A stretch of DNA of 64,000 bases from Telopea speciosissima (taxonomy: Eukaryota; Streptophyta; Magnoliopsida; Proteales; Proteaceae), in contig NC_057921.1 in the NCBI RefSeq assembly GCF_018873765.1, positions 64,655,557 through 64,719,556 on the forward strand. Reading direction: 5' to 3'. Shown here piece by piece: positions 20,701 through 32,384 of the stretch. How positions within the stretch are numbered: the stretch's first letter is position 1; the number at the start of each line of letters is the position of its first letter. Made by a program: the position numbers and the translations under genes. The notes under the pieces were generated by a model. That model was given only the letters and a program-made list of their open reading frames with translations, was not told where the DNA came from and made no database searches.

Positions 20701-23700
20701 AGAAAACATAGGAATTATTGACATTTTATAACCTGTTCTGCTTAGTGCTCTGTCACAATACTCGACTCGACCGACCCCTGATTGGCCATGCTTTTCTGTG
20801 GGCCCTACAGTTTTTTTTTCAAAAAACAAATGGAATTTCAAACCGGCTGGAGAACCGGTTCACCCAGGCTGTGCTGTCAGTAACTCCACACTTGCGACCG
20901 GTGAATCGGTTTGCTGGTTTGATTGATTGTAGAAACCACCCACTTAATTTTTGACATGTGGAAATTGGAAAGTGATGGGACAATTCTAACCTTTGGATAG
21001 ACAATGTATGGGTGGAATCGACCACTCACCCAAATTCAATAATTCGTTTTTGTCATATAATCAATTATTGTTTTGTTTGGATTTTGGAATGAATGGGCAT
21101 TTTCCATTCTACTATACATGGTTTTCCATTCGCTTCTTCCATTTTTTTGAGAACCTTCATTTTTAAAGACTTGTTTTCTCATATGGTCAATTCTTTATTT
21201 TTTTGAGACGGCAAAGAAATGAAGACTTCCAGAATACTAAAAAAATGTCAAATTTTCTTCTCTTGCCAAATAATTATATTATTATTTAATTTTATTGATG
21301 CCATTGTACGTGTTCTTATTGGCCTCTACATTAATGCAAGGTCACGCGATCGGGCACCAATCTCATGCCCATCTATTTGAATCAAGTTTTGCTTGTAACT
21401 CTAGAGGTAAAGTCGAACTTCATACTTAAACAGAGAGAGAATGATGACCCTCGATTCTCTAAACCGTAGATAAAATGAAAATTTCTCCTTCCACTTTAAT
21501 GTTCAAGTATTTTCGTAACTATTGAATCTAATAATTTTTTAAAGTTTTTATTGCTCCATCTAGTGATACCTTATTTGGGGAAAATCTACCTAAATGACTA
21601 GAAACCAGCATGGATAAGGAGGCTTCCAAGTTGTGTTGTGAACTAAGCGAGATCGTTTGGAAGGATTGCCTTGCATGCCACATTCAAGAAGATATAAAAA
21701 ATATATATATTATAATGGTACTTTTATCAATTCTAATTTTTCAATTTTCATTGATTAAAGTGCTCTTTTATTTTTTTTCCCTAACCCTAGAAGATGGCAT
21801 GCAAGAGTTATCCATGGGGTTTGTTTTTTTTTTAATGCAAAGTGGGTCTATAAAGGGGAAAATTTTTAAAGCCTCATTCGGCAATAAAGCCCATGGACAA
21901 AGCCTACATACATATACGTCCAATAGATGGAGATTTCCTAACCTGATATAAGAGGAAAGGTCCCCCCTCAATGGGGGTTATTCCTACCATATGATTGATT
22001 GATTTGGTTTTTCTTTCATTAAAGTGAAAAAGATGTTAAAATTTTAAGGGTGTCAATTGCTTTGGTTTCAGTTATTCAATTTTGTTTGGTTCAAGATACA
22101 AAATGTATAAATCAAAATCGAACCAGTAATAGGAATACATTTTCCAAATAAAAAATCGAATTGACTCGATTTGGTTTTGATTTCATATTTGATTTAGGTC
22201 CTATTTTAGGTGTTTGGGCTAACTTTTTACATTTTAGCCAACAAAGGAACCATTGGTTGTTAGCGTCATCATCCACAAAAAAAAAATTTGAGCATTTAAA
22301 AAATAATAGAATTTATCATCCACATTGATTGAAATATTAAAGAAAAATATAATTCTGTTCGGTTTCTTATTCGATTCAAAAATAAGTAATTCGACTTGGT
22401 TCAACGGTTTTAGTCATGAAACCGACTGAAAAAGGACTCCAACTTTTGAAACCAAAATCAAATCGTTTTAATAGGTAGCGCCCACTTTGGATTAGCCATG
22501 CATCAAATTATGGGGAAGAACTTCATCGTATGTGTCTCATGTTGCCTAGCTTAAAACAACACAGAGTTGCCGCTCACTCTAATAAATATTGTATCTTTTT
22601 TTTTCTTTTTTTTCTTTTTTATGAGAATAAATATTGTATCCTTGAGATTAGTTATATGCTTGCCCTTGTATTTTTATTTGACTTTTCAATCATTCTCATA
22701 CCATTTTCTTATGCATGTCAAGATTCAACTATAATAAAAACATAACGTATTAAGACCATGTTTGGTATACATTCTCATAATAGACTTTGGGTCTAAACCA
22801 CATTTTAAAAGGAGAAAATAGAAAACAACTAGATTCTAGAATGCATTTTTGGGAACCATTGTTCAATGGGTTTTATAATTAGTAGATAAACTATGTGCTA
22901 ATTTGGGATCCCATATTTTCATCTATACCATATTACCCAATGCTTGGCTCAAATTATTAAAGTTGAATTTTCAACTAGTTTGTGGAGTTACAAATACACT
23001 TGGTTGCTCCAATAATGGTCAGAACCTTTGTATGCTACCTTGGAAACCAAGGATCAAGTAGTCGTATGGTGAAAACCCTCTTCTATCAACTAGTTTTTAG
23101 AGTTTCATATATAAAATTACAAATCCCTGATAGTGTGTAGTAATAATTTTTTAGCCAAGCAAAGTCCAATCACTGAACACATGGAAATGTAAAAAAGCAA
23201 AATGGATCATGGTAACATTTCACAGTTCACACTAATGTCACACTATCCCAAAATGCAATGGGCATAAAAAAAGATGACTACTTGTTTCAACACATCCCCC
23301 AAAAAAATATATATCACTAATTAGCCACATACTGAAATTAGCATATGATTTCTACTTATGGATCATTTAATAAACAAAAATTATAAGAAGAAGAAAGAAA
23401 CAACTTATTATACATATCACAACTCAAAACAACAATACAACATTTGAATTCATCAATAAGGTGGCTTTGTGTTACGCATTTCCCTTTTTATGGAAAAGAA
23501 TGTTATCTTATGTTGATCCTGCAATCAAACAACGACAATGTAAGTCCCAAAGAGATAAAACGTTAGGACTGTTTGTTTAAAATTAAAGATGTCATTTCAT
23601 GCAAAGAGGGAGAGAGAGGGGGGGTGCTAGAGTACCCTCCTTCGCACGAGGCTCAAGTAATCTTTTCCCAATTTTTAGATGGTACAACTAGGTGTGTAGT

Positions 23701-24611
23701 CCATAAAACGCCAAGGTTGATGAATCATTTAGGAAAAATTCTAGTAGAAATAGATGTTAATATTTTATATGATTTTATAAAAATTAGTAATTTTTAAATA
23801 GAAGAGGGTCCTCTGAGCAAGTGGCATAGAGAAACACCCTATTGGCTATTGCTATGCGATAAAATAGTATCAAATATTGAAGGGCAACAAGGTCATTACC
23901 CTATCCCAGCGGCTCAGAGAACATTTTCCCTCTAATTTGGAATCGTAATGTTTCAACATCAAAAGTTTCATGAAGCTAGCAAAATCCTGTTTATCTTTCT
24001 ATATACATTTGATGTAATTTACTAGATGTTGCATCAATAAACTCAACAATTTTGAGTAGGTTTTCTAGTTGGGCCACCTTAATGTCAAGTGATAGCATCT
24101 AATCAAGCCACTGGCTAGGTTAAATGGGGCACAAAGTGGACAAGTAAACCTAATGGTGCAATCAGGCCAGATTTCCCAAAACCTCAGTCCAACCCTAGGT
24201 CTCCTTAACTCAATCCAAGCCCAACCTGAGGTCAGATAAGGATATTTCAGTCAAGGCCCATCCCTATTGAGCTCAGCCCAACATAGCCTAGCTCTGATTG
24301 ATCCTAATTGAGCTGGGTTAACCTTGATTGACCCTAATTACCCCTAATTTTTACCAATTCCGATTCCAATTCTTATAATCATGACCCATATGAAGTCAGT
24401 TACCTTCATTAAAACTCAAGGTCTCTATTTGATTGTGTTTCCTACGCTCTTCAATGGGTGAGCACGCCTTGACATCTACCCAGAGGGCCGAGACATCATC
24501 TCATGTAACCTTGTGAGTAGGCGTGGGAAACACCACCAAGTGGAGATCTCTTGCCCATTATTAATTAGTAAGGTTGACAGAATTTACCGAAAAAGTTAAA
24601 ATGAATCATTC
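20701..24611. other. Gene-free intergenic stretch between UBC promoter and NHL 3' end
   Basis: The left part should contain the UBC promoter (GAACCGGTTCAC near 20853-20864). From about 22047 a GGGTGTCAATTG... start and repeated GGTTTxG/CAAACC-like, Arabic-number-free AT-rich sequence suggest a worn hAT-like element, but its right end is not recognisable. No coding remnant with a domain. Confidence 0.5.
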
Positions 24612-25334
24612 TTACCATTTGAAAAGGTTGACGGTGCACTGGGGTGTGTTGCCTGCGCTTAAATCCTTCAATGTGACGCCTCCGCACAAAACGTTCACCG
24701 CCAACTTCCCCAACGTCAATTTCTCCACACCTACCCCGAATCTAGTCCGAACCTCCACGCGAACCAACATACTCTTGCTTCGGAACTGAGCCTTCAGCTT
24801 CAAACCTTCGCCATCGTCTATCAAAGCGTGCTTCACCTGTGTCGCAAACTTCAAAGCCGTTATGTTCTGCTTCGCCTGAGTGAACCTTGGTATGGATACC
24901 GAACCTAAATCAACGTCATTGCCAACGGTCATCCGAACCTCACTCTCATCGTAGTAAAATGTAATTTTCTTGCGGTTCGGATTCTTAGCTTCAAGCCTCA
25001 CGACCGTTTGGGAATCTAGGTAAGTTCCGTCAGATGTGACGGAGATGTTAAAGCGAGGAAACTGGATGGACTGCAAGCGATAGATTGGGAGTTTTGGATC
25101 GAACCACAGGTAGAAGAGTGCACCGGCGGCGGCAATGAGGACGATGAGAAGGAGTAGGAAGATGCAGAAGAAGCAACAGCAGATGCGACAGCAACCATGG
25201 CGTTTTCGTTTCGGCTGGAATGATGGAGGAAGAGGCTGTTTCCGGATTTGTGGTTTTGGTGCCGTGGAGATCGGGGCGTTTGGGTCTTTGTAACCTGGTG
25301 GTTTTTGTAATACCGGTTTCGTTGCTTCTGTCAT
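24612..25334 (-). CDS. NDR1/HIN1-like (LEA_2 domain) membrane protein
   Basis: A 240 aa protein with a basic, proline-rich cytosolic N-terminus (residues 1-46), a Cys-rich juxtamembrane patch (HGCCRICCCFFC, 47-57), one hydrophobic membrane segment (about 53-76), then the linker FDPKLPIYRLQSI and a LEA_2-type beta domain (about 110-220) with the family's AKNPN motif (116-120) and FYY (126-128). NHL proteins are plasma-membrane or secretory-pathway proteins linked to pathogen response and abscisic-acid stress signalling; the exact role here is not shown. The frame stays open to an ATG at 25472, but a good acceptor (polypyrimidine then CAG at 25390-25388) lies between the two ATGs, so the upstream 46 codons are probably leader intron. 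I chose the ATG at 25334 because it gives the normal family architecture. The coding part has no intron. Closest Arabidopsis relative not assigned. Confidence 0.92.
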   Translation of the reverse strand: MTEATKPVLQKPPGYKDPNAPISTAPKPQIRKQPLPPSFQPKRKRHGCCRICCCFFCIFLLLLIVLIAAAGALFYLWFDPKLPIYRLQSIQFPRFNISVTSDGTYLDSQTVVRLEAKNPNRKKITFYYDESEVRMTVGNDVDLGSVSIPRFTQAKQNITALKFATQVKHALIDDGEGLKLKAQFRSKSMLVRVEVRTRFGVGVEKLTLGKLAVNVLCGGVTLKDLSAGNTPQCTVNLFKW

Positions 25335-26159
25335 TTTTTTAAGATTGATTGATTGTTTTAGCTCCCTCTCTGTCTTTCTCCCAAACTCTGGAACAGGAAA
25401 AGTAATGGAAAAATCCTTCTCAAAAGCTAATAAAGAGAGGATTTTGTATTGACTTCCAAGCAAATTGTGCAAATTGGGAAATTTCAGAACGGATTGGGGA
25501 TTGGATGCGAAACCGACAAGAAACTTCCAGGTTGGAAGAACGATTTCAAATAAACTAAGCAGTAAATTAATATGAATTATTGTCGGAAAGAATGAGAACT
25601 AAGGAAGAATAAATATCAATTGAAGAGCTGAATAAAGTAAAATCTGATATAACTGGAGCTGAAAAATACTCTCTTTAGTGAGATCGGAGGAACCTCTTCT
25701 AAAGAGAAAAAAAAGAATCACGAGATGAAGAATTTCTTTGCGGTTTAAGTGAACCTAAATAAAACTGAAGAGAACTACTAGATAATTACAGGATTACAAA
25801 GAATTCCGCCATGAATGAATCCTGTAGGAAATGAAAAAGGCTCAAACCTCGTAAGGAATGCAACGCTCACATTTCACCTTATCCCCCGCAGACCGATCAG
25901 GTATTCCCAAAACCGCTTAAAAATCTCATTTTTCTTGCCAAGATCTGAATCAGGAATAAGCAGATTCTCGTGGCTGCTTCGGATAACAAAAAAAAGAGTT
26001 ATGCAAATGCAATTCAGTTAGGATCGGACTGGAATGAAAAGTCTGGTAAGTTTCAGAGCAGTTCCGCTCGAGAGAGAGAGAGAGAGACAGAGAGAAAAGC
26101 AGTTGCTCTGAAAACTATAAGAGGGAAGGATGTTTTGAGTGGCAGAGGGACCTGGTATT

Positions 26160-26205
26160 AATCGCGACATTCACGCGCGGCTCTTTATAGGTGACGTGGC
26201 GGGGA
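26160..26205 (-). promoter_or_regulatory. Candidate TATA box and ACGT element upstream of the NHL gene
   Basis: On the minus strand a TATA-like CTATAAAGAG (26190-26181) is preceded by GCCACGTCAC (26200-26191), an ACGT-core element of the ABRE/G-box class. A GA/CT microsatellite (about 26071-26094), typical of plant leaders, lies downstream. This would place the NHL start of transcription near 26.15 kb, about 0.8 kb before the ATG, which fits a leader intron ending at 25388. No donor site could be chosen with confidence. Confidence 0.4.
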
Positions 26206-28385
26206 TCTTTTGGACTCTTTGTCTTTGTCCCTCTACTCGACTAGACCTGGTATAGTGGTATGTTCTCTGCCACCCGTTGCAATATAATTGAGGCATTTTA
26301 TTTTATTTTTATTTTTATTTTTAAAAAATGAAATATATATTATTAAAATATTCATATTAACTTATTTTCGTAACATCAAAGATGGGAAATATGGGATCAC
26401 CTAATTAGGGCAAGAGAAGAGAATCACTTCTGGATGACATAGTCCTACATTAGTGCAGGAGGCAGGAGCCACTGAGAGTGCGTGCAATGGCATCAACATG
26501 GATGGGATTTATAATTTTAAAGAAGATGTTGTGGTAATTTTACGTGCTTCTGTGTGGGCATGGGACCATGCAACTAGGGAGTTCAGATTTGCTACCCACA
26601 TGGGGACGGGGGGAGACAGATCTGAACCCTCCATGGGGGTGTGGGTCTTGTCCCCATGTGGATAGCTGATCCGGATTCACAACTAGGCGGTGATCTTTTA
26701 CCCCTTAGAATCCCTATCCGAATGATAATGCACGCCCTCTCACATATTGATCATATGGACTAAGGGTATCAATTGGTCAAGCCTAATAAGTTTTGGTCAG
26801 GCTTAAATAGTCCCCACCAATTTAAGGCTCCACACCATTTGTAATCGAGCCTTGTAAGCTAGGGTATGAACATATTTCTATGTGATAGGTTGGTTATCAA
26901 TCCATAAACGAAACAGGCTGTGCGAATAGACATTTGACACTCATATACACTAGACATATACCAACATTATCTCTCATCCATCATCATGTGATTCCTCTTG
27001 TTGATGAAACCCTTGTAAACGCCGTGATTGGTGTAGCATGAGAGATGCCTCTCACACCGGTGGCGTGTAGTGAACCCTCTCCATTATTATTATTTTTTTA
27101 TAAGTTTTAGGAGTGGAAATATGCAAGCCACGTTGTCACAACATGAGCTGGCACTGAAAATGAAGCACACTACTAACTGACAGACAGGGCCGGACGGATA
27201 AAATTAAGAGGAAGAATACCTGAAACACATGTTCTTTCCTCCCTTACAAAAATACTCATTCTTTACTTGGACTTGGACTTGGACTTTGGTTGGTGATCAT
27301 CAATTACTAAAGACATTGCCTAAATGTCTCTCTATTATTAAATATTCAAATTTTTTGGTGCTAACAATTCAAAAATTGATACACTTGGAATCTTATGTAG
27401 ATTTTATTCTGATAGGGTGGCAGCCCATTTGTCCCCCCCCCCCTCTTGGTTGTCTTGTTCCAACGTGCGTCCATTTCCATATAAGATAGAGAGATGATCT
27501 TGATCTACTTGGACTAGGTTACTATGCTACAATGCTAATATCCTTATCAAAGATTTCCATAACTTTTTTTTTTCTTGTGGGTAATAAAAAGATTTCTATA
27601 TAAATTATTTATGTAGCTAATTAATTTTAAAAAAAAATTGGGAGGGGGTGGGGGGTACTAGTTGAATATGTGGTGTTACATGGTTATTAATATCGAAAAA
27701 TCGGTCTTGGTTAATATCGATATCGATTCCAATATGCATTGGTTGTATTAGGTTAATATGGGATGGTCTGTCAAAATTGTTTTTGGACAAATTTACTTTT
27801 ATTAAGAACTGTTTCACCTATGTGTGATTGGATAGGTACTGATCGATATACCCGATTAACTACCAATATTAAGTTTGTGCTCGAATTCGAAGTTTTATGA
27901 ATGACTCTCTTTTAGTTTAGCTTCATAATAGGAAAACAAGAAGGAAAATGAGATGGTTTAATAAAGGGTCACCTATAGTATATAAATAGGATATCTCATA
28001 CAATGTTTCATAATCTAATAAAATGCAATTTTTGCAAAATTTGGCTGATACACCCCCCCCCCAAAAAAAAATGTGCTTCAATGTATAAAACATGCGTGAA
28101 TTAACAAAAGTCTTATGTAAAAGGTGTCTTCTTCTCTTTTCCTTTGTTTTTTTGTTTCCCCTGGGAGAAGGTCGTTAGAGAATTCTTTTACACTTAAAAG
28201 CTATTTTTGTAAATTTTAACCAATGAAAGAATATTAAAGAGAGATTAAATTAATTGCTTATAACAAATTTAGAATATTTACAAAGTATAGAGCACTCTAG
28301 TCTGTGGTGACTTGTACTCTCCAACTTCGAAAGTTCGCTTCCTTAGTAATGCAAGAAAATTATTATTATAAATTAAAAATTTATA

Positions 28386-28420
<35 letters not shown>

Positions 28421-28881
28421 AGGGTGCAAAACAAAAAATAGTAATATAAAGGTTATTTATCATTATTTTTTAAAAACCCAAGTTTTAGTACAAGGTTCTA
28501 TTAAGCTAATGTTTACCAAAAAAAAAAAAAAAAAAGAATTCTGTTAAGCTAATCAACAATAATTATGTAGTCATTTAACTTTAGTGTAAATGTGTTGGTT
28601 TTGAAATCCATTATAATGATTTAATTTATAATCTATCCATTAAATGAGATAATTTTTTAATAGTAAAAATACAATGTCAATAACCTAATTAAAAGAGAGG
28701 GTAAACAATATAGGGGAGCAACACCAATGAGGCATCATAAAATAATTTCAAACATATGAGGGCAACGAGGTCATTTTATGGTACAAATGAGATGTGATAA
28801 AACAATTTCGCACATAAGAGAACAACGAGGTCATTATGTTAGGAAGAGAGAGAGATACTGGATACCGATATTGATCGGCGG
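26206..28881. other. Gene-free stretch with partial palindrome and homopolymers
   Basis: Near 26585-26690 GCTACCCACATGGGGAC pairs with GTCCCCATGTGGATAGC, a partial hairpin. Further along are a C11 tract (27433-27443), a diverged ATCGATATCGATT-type repeat (about 27680-27860), a C10-A9 junction (28053-28071) and an A30 run (28387-28416). No gene. Confidence 0.5.
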
Positions 28882-29592
28882 TAGGGGTGTCAATAAAGCC
28901 CGGCTGGCCCGAACCCGCCCTGAGCCCGACCCGGGCCCGACCCTGATTTTTTGACCCTGAGGGCGGGTTTGGGTTTAGTTATAGTCTGACCCTGGCAGGG
29001 TCGGGTCGGGTCAGGGTTTAGATCCTCGGCCTAACCCGGCCCGGCCCGACCCGACCCTGTATTAATTATAGGTATATAATATTACATATATATATATATA
29101 TATTATATACTTAATATAAGTATTTTCTTGATAAAAAAAAAAACAGAAGAGAATTGTACAGAGATAACTACTAGGTTTGTCATCATCATGAAGTGGGAAC
29201 CCATAAAAAGAGTAGATCATCTACTATTTTGATCAGGACCATAAAAAGAGTCACTGACATGATTGTTATTTAGTTGTAGCCCCTATAAGCTTCCAGGCCT
29301 ATTGAGGGGACACAGTTACAACTGTAGAGAGAGAGTTTATACACACGCCATTTTTTTCAACATATTTATTAGTTGTCCCATAGGTTGAGATCCTATGTTA
29401 CAAAAACATGGTCTAATGAGACACGTGGACGGTGCCATAAATCAAGACCAACCCGACCCGGCCCGACCCTGGCAGGGTCGGGTCAGGGTTGAGAGTTTCT
29501 TGACCCTGACAGGGTCGGGTCAGGGTTAAGGCCTCTAGGGTCGGGTCAGGGTTTAGGCAGGCCCGGCCCAACCCGACCCATTGACACCCCTA
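28882..29592. mobile_element. Non-autonomous hAT element with GC-rich subterminal arrays
   Basis: Terminal inverted repeats TAGGGGTGTCAAT are identical at both ends (28882-28894 and 29580-29592). Exact 8 bp duplications ATCGGCGG lie at 28874-28881 and 29593-29600, the hAT hallmark. Both subterminal regions are dense in GGGTCGGG / CCCGACCC words in both orientations; these are the kind of repeated sites that bind hAT transposases. The interior (about 29070-29440) is AT-rich with no coding capacity. Confidence 0.9.
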
Positions 29593-29600
29593 ATCGGCGG

Positions 29601-30713
29601 ACACTATACGGATATTTAAAACCATGCTGGATACCATATATTTTCATGATTTCTCTTAAAAATGTATTTTCTTCCAAATTTACACACACAAAAAAAAAAA
29701 AAGGGGGGTTTGGGAATATCAGAGTTGTTTATAGAGGCGCCGTCTAACAACGAACGGAAGTGCACGTTCATCCACATGAGTGCTGTTATCCAAATAATGA
29801 AGTTGTCAATTTTAATTGAGGAAGACATGAAAGGTGAGTCCAACCTGTTACTATGCAATTACAAAAATACCCTAGAAAAGGCCCTTTAATTACCAAAGTC
29901 AAAGGAGATACAGAAAGAAGATTCTGGAGAATCATTGTGCAGAAATGATTGGGCGTTCATTGTCTTGTGATTTCCGTTTCTTTGTTAAAAGAAAACTTTG
30001 CTTCTCATTAACTTTGCTTTGTCATTTAGCTGTGTCTTTTTCTTTTTCTGATGAAGGTCATTTAGCTGTGTCTTCGTTGTCACTGGTGTGCAGTCATTGA
30101 CATACTACGCACCAACCACGTGTCTTCCCGCCCCCTTCCCCCCCAAACTTCAAGTGCCCGTGTCTACCCAAGGTTGCCTCCGTAATTCCAAAAGGAATAA
30201 GGTAATATGGTTATTGCTGCACAGTGGGTCGGGTTTGGATAGCCCAACGCCCGAACTCTGTATCGGTTTGTCTCTACAAGGTTTAAAAACAGGATTCAGG
30301 ATCTGAATCGGATCATAATCGTTAATAATCGGTTGAAATCTACATGAATCCTTCTAAACCCTAGTTTCTATACAAGATCGGTACAATCTGAATCAATTGG
30401 AGCCTGGAATTGAGAGTAGCCTCTGCCAATTCCAATCTGGATCAACCGATCCGACCCAAATTTTCAAATCCAATAGCAATGAAATGAAAAGCAACAGTTA
30501 ATTAGGGTTATATTTGCTAGAAAATTTCTTTGTGGACTATATGTATAAGTCACGACTTTTGCCTTGCCTTTTGTAATTATATTACTCTAAAGTCGCAGAC
30601 TGTAAACAATTGCTTGGTCAGTTGGTGGGTGGTTTACCAGTCGAGTGCATAACCCCAAGAGATCAAGGGATCGATTTTCCTGTTTCACATTTGTGCAATA
30701 AGGCATCACACTT
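29601..30713. other. Gene-free stretch
   Basis: Short overlapping frames at 29616-29889 lack features of a gene. At about 30281-30475 a worn inverted-repeat segment (AAGGTTTAAAAACAGG, then GATCxGAATC words) resembles the element at 1231-2198. Around 30615-30690 weak tRNA-box-like words may be an old SINE. Confidence 0.45.
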
Positions 30714-30885
30714 AGATTGAACTCCTCTCTAGGGAGTGCCGAGGGGGGCATCCAGCCTTAGACTGTGCCGCACACATCCCGATAGCTGACTAGGCACATA
30801 TCGGGATGTGTGTGGCACAACCCAACCCTTAGATGCCCCCCAAGCACTCCCTAAGCTTTGGGCTCCCTGATGAGGGGCCGGATCC
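30714..30885. mobile_element. GGATTGAGCTCC hairpin MITE, copy 2
   Basis: Same palindrome as the 7.3 kb copy, with a variant first base (AGATTGAACTCC) and the standard GGATCC right end. Flanks TCACACTT and CCACACTC agree at six of eight positions. Inner arms carry CCGCACACATCCCGATA and TATCGGGATGTGTGTGG. Confidence 0.65.
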
Positions 30886-31384
30886 CCACACTCATGCATT
30901 CACTTAAATTGTGCTCAGCCAAAAGAAAATTTTGGACATTTGACAACGGGCAACGTTTAAAAAACAGTAGGAGAAAGACAGCAAGAACACTAGAGTAACA
31001 AGAGGGAGAGAGGCCACATAGACTGGGATGTAGAATGGCTTAGACAATTAGACGTCCTTAATACTTTATAGGAAAGGTGCTCCTTCAGGCATGTTTGTCT
31101 AGAGGGATACATGTAGATCTGTCCAAAGAAGCTCGACAGACATTTGTTTCTTCAAAAGACAACATCCCAGAAGATTGCATATGCTGCTTCCTTGTCTATG
31201 TGAAGATTCATCCCTCCAACACAAAGACCTCCCCCTTTATTTGGAGTCACAACCCTACGTAGAGCTATGTCCCTCAAAGACAGAAACACACAGCTCTATA
31301 TGGACACATGTCCTATAAGCAATGTGGGACACAAACAAACTTGCTTGACAAAATTGAAGGGAAAAAAATTGTATAAAAAAAAAA

Positions 31385-31495
31385 TGTACTCAGTGCACAA
31401 GGCTCCCGCCATTACAAGGTCTGGGTAGAGGGTCATAATGTGCGTAGCCTTACCCTTGCTTTCACAGAGAGGCTGTTTCAGACTCAAACCTATGA
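31385..31495 (-). mobile_element. Au-type SINE, truncated copy
   Basis: The body (CAGTGCACAAGGCTCCCGCC through GGCTGTTTCAGACTCAAACC) matches the other Au copies, but the tRNA-related head is missing: the match ends at about 31495, where an A-rich run starts. Confidence 0.7.
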
Positions 31496-31759
31496 AAAAA
31501 TATATATATGTATTTAAATTTTTTATAATCTGAAAAATTATTTAAAGGGGAAAAGGTGGACACTCACCTATGGAATATATGCCCTCCCACAATTTCTTCT
31601 TCCTCATTAATGATTTGGTGCCCTTATTGACAAACGACATCCATTGACTCTTTCTCCCTCTGGCACATCCGCACATATGATGTCAAGGTAAGCATGTTGT
31701 CTGCCTTTGCTCTCCCTTATTAAAAATACATCAAGTCCCATCTCCAGACAAGGAGATGA

Positions 31760-31926
31760 GGATTGAGCTCCTCTCTAGGGAGCCCAGCACGCCCAGGGAA
31801 CATCCAACCATTAAACTGTGTCACATATCTCGGTGCACACCTAGGAATGTGTGCGGCACAACCTAACCCTTGGATGCCCCCTGGGCACTCCCTGGGCGTT
31901 GAGTTCCCTGGAGAGGAGCCGGATCC
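31760..31926. mobile_element. GGATTGAGCTCC hairpin MITE, copy 3, exact 9 bp duplication
   Basis: The most informative copy: exact 9 bp duplications AGGAGATGA at 31751-31759 and 31927-31935 fix the ends at GGATTGAGCTCC and GGAGCCGGATCC. The 9 bp size points to a Mutator-like transposase. The copy is 167 bp and non-coding. Confidence 0.8.
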
Positions 31927-31935
31927 AGGAGATGA

Positions 31936-32384
31936 AAGTCACCAATTACCCCCTCCCCCCTCCCCCAAAACTTTCACTAATGCAATGATAAATCCAGGCT
32001 GGAAGGTCCGACCCCATTTACTTTGAATCCAGATCCAAAGTATTCTAACCAACTGATTGATTAGGGACTCGAATCTATGTCCATTGTCCAAAGGGGAGGA
32101 GAGGTGGGAGGGGCTGTGGTTACGTCGTTACCTGCACATGGCAAATCTACAAAATACAAATTTACATTTATTTAAAAAAAAAAAAACTACGAAGTACAGA
32201 TGAACAGAAAGCCGAAATGAGTCGAGTTCACATTAACGATCTTATCATGTAAAAGAAAACAATAAACAATCAACACATTTGGCTAAGATGAATTGAAATA
32301 AGAGCACATAACAAGCTAAAAAAAAAATTAAAAAGAGGGAGTGAGGGAGAGAAGAGTAGAGACTATTAAAGGAAATAGCTAGCC
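31936..32384. other. Gene-free stretch, 3' flank of the inactive RLK
   Basis: Contains a C/T-tract (31951-31967) and A-runs. The right side should include the 3' UTR of the receptor gene ending at 32385. Confidence 0.5.

Noticed and set aside
22047-22490. Possible hAT element starting GGGTGTCAATTG
   Set aside because: The left end fits but a matching right end and 8 bp duplication were not found; kept only as a note in the intergenic entry.
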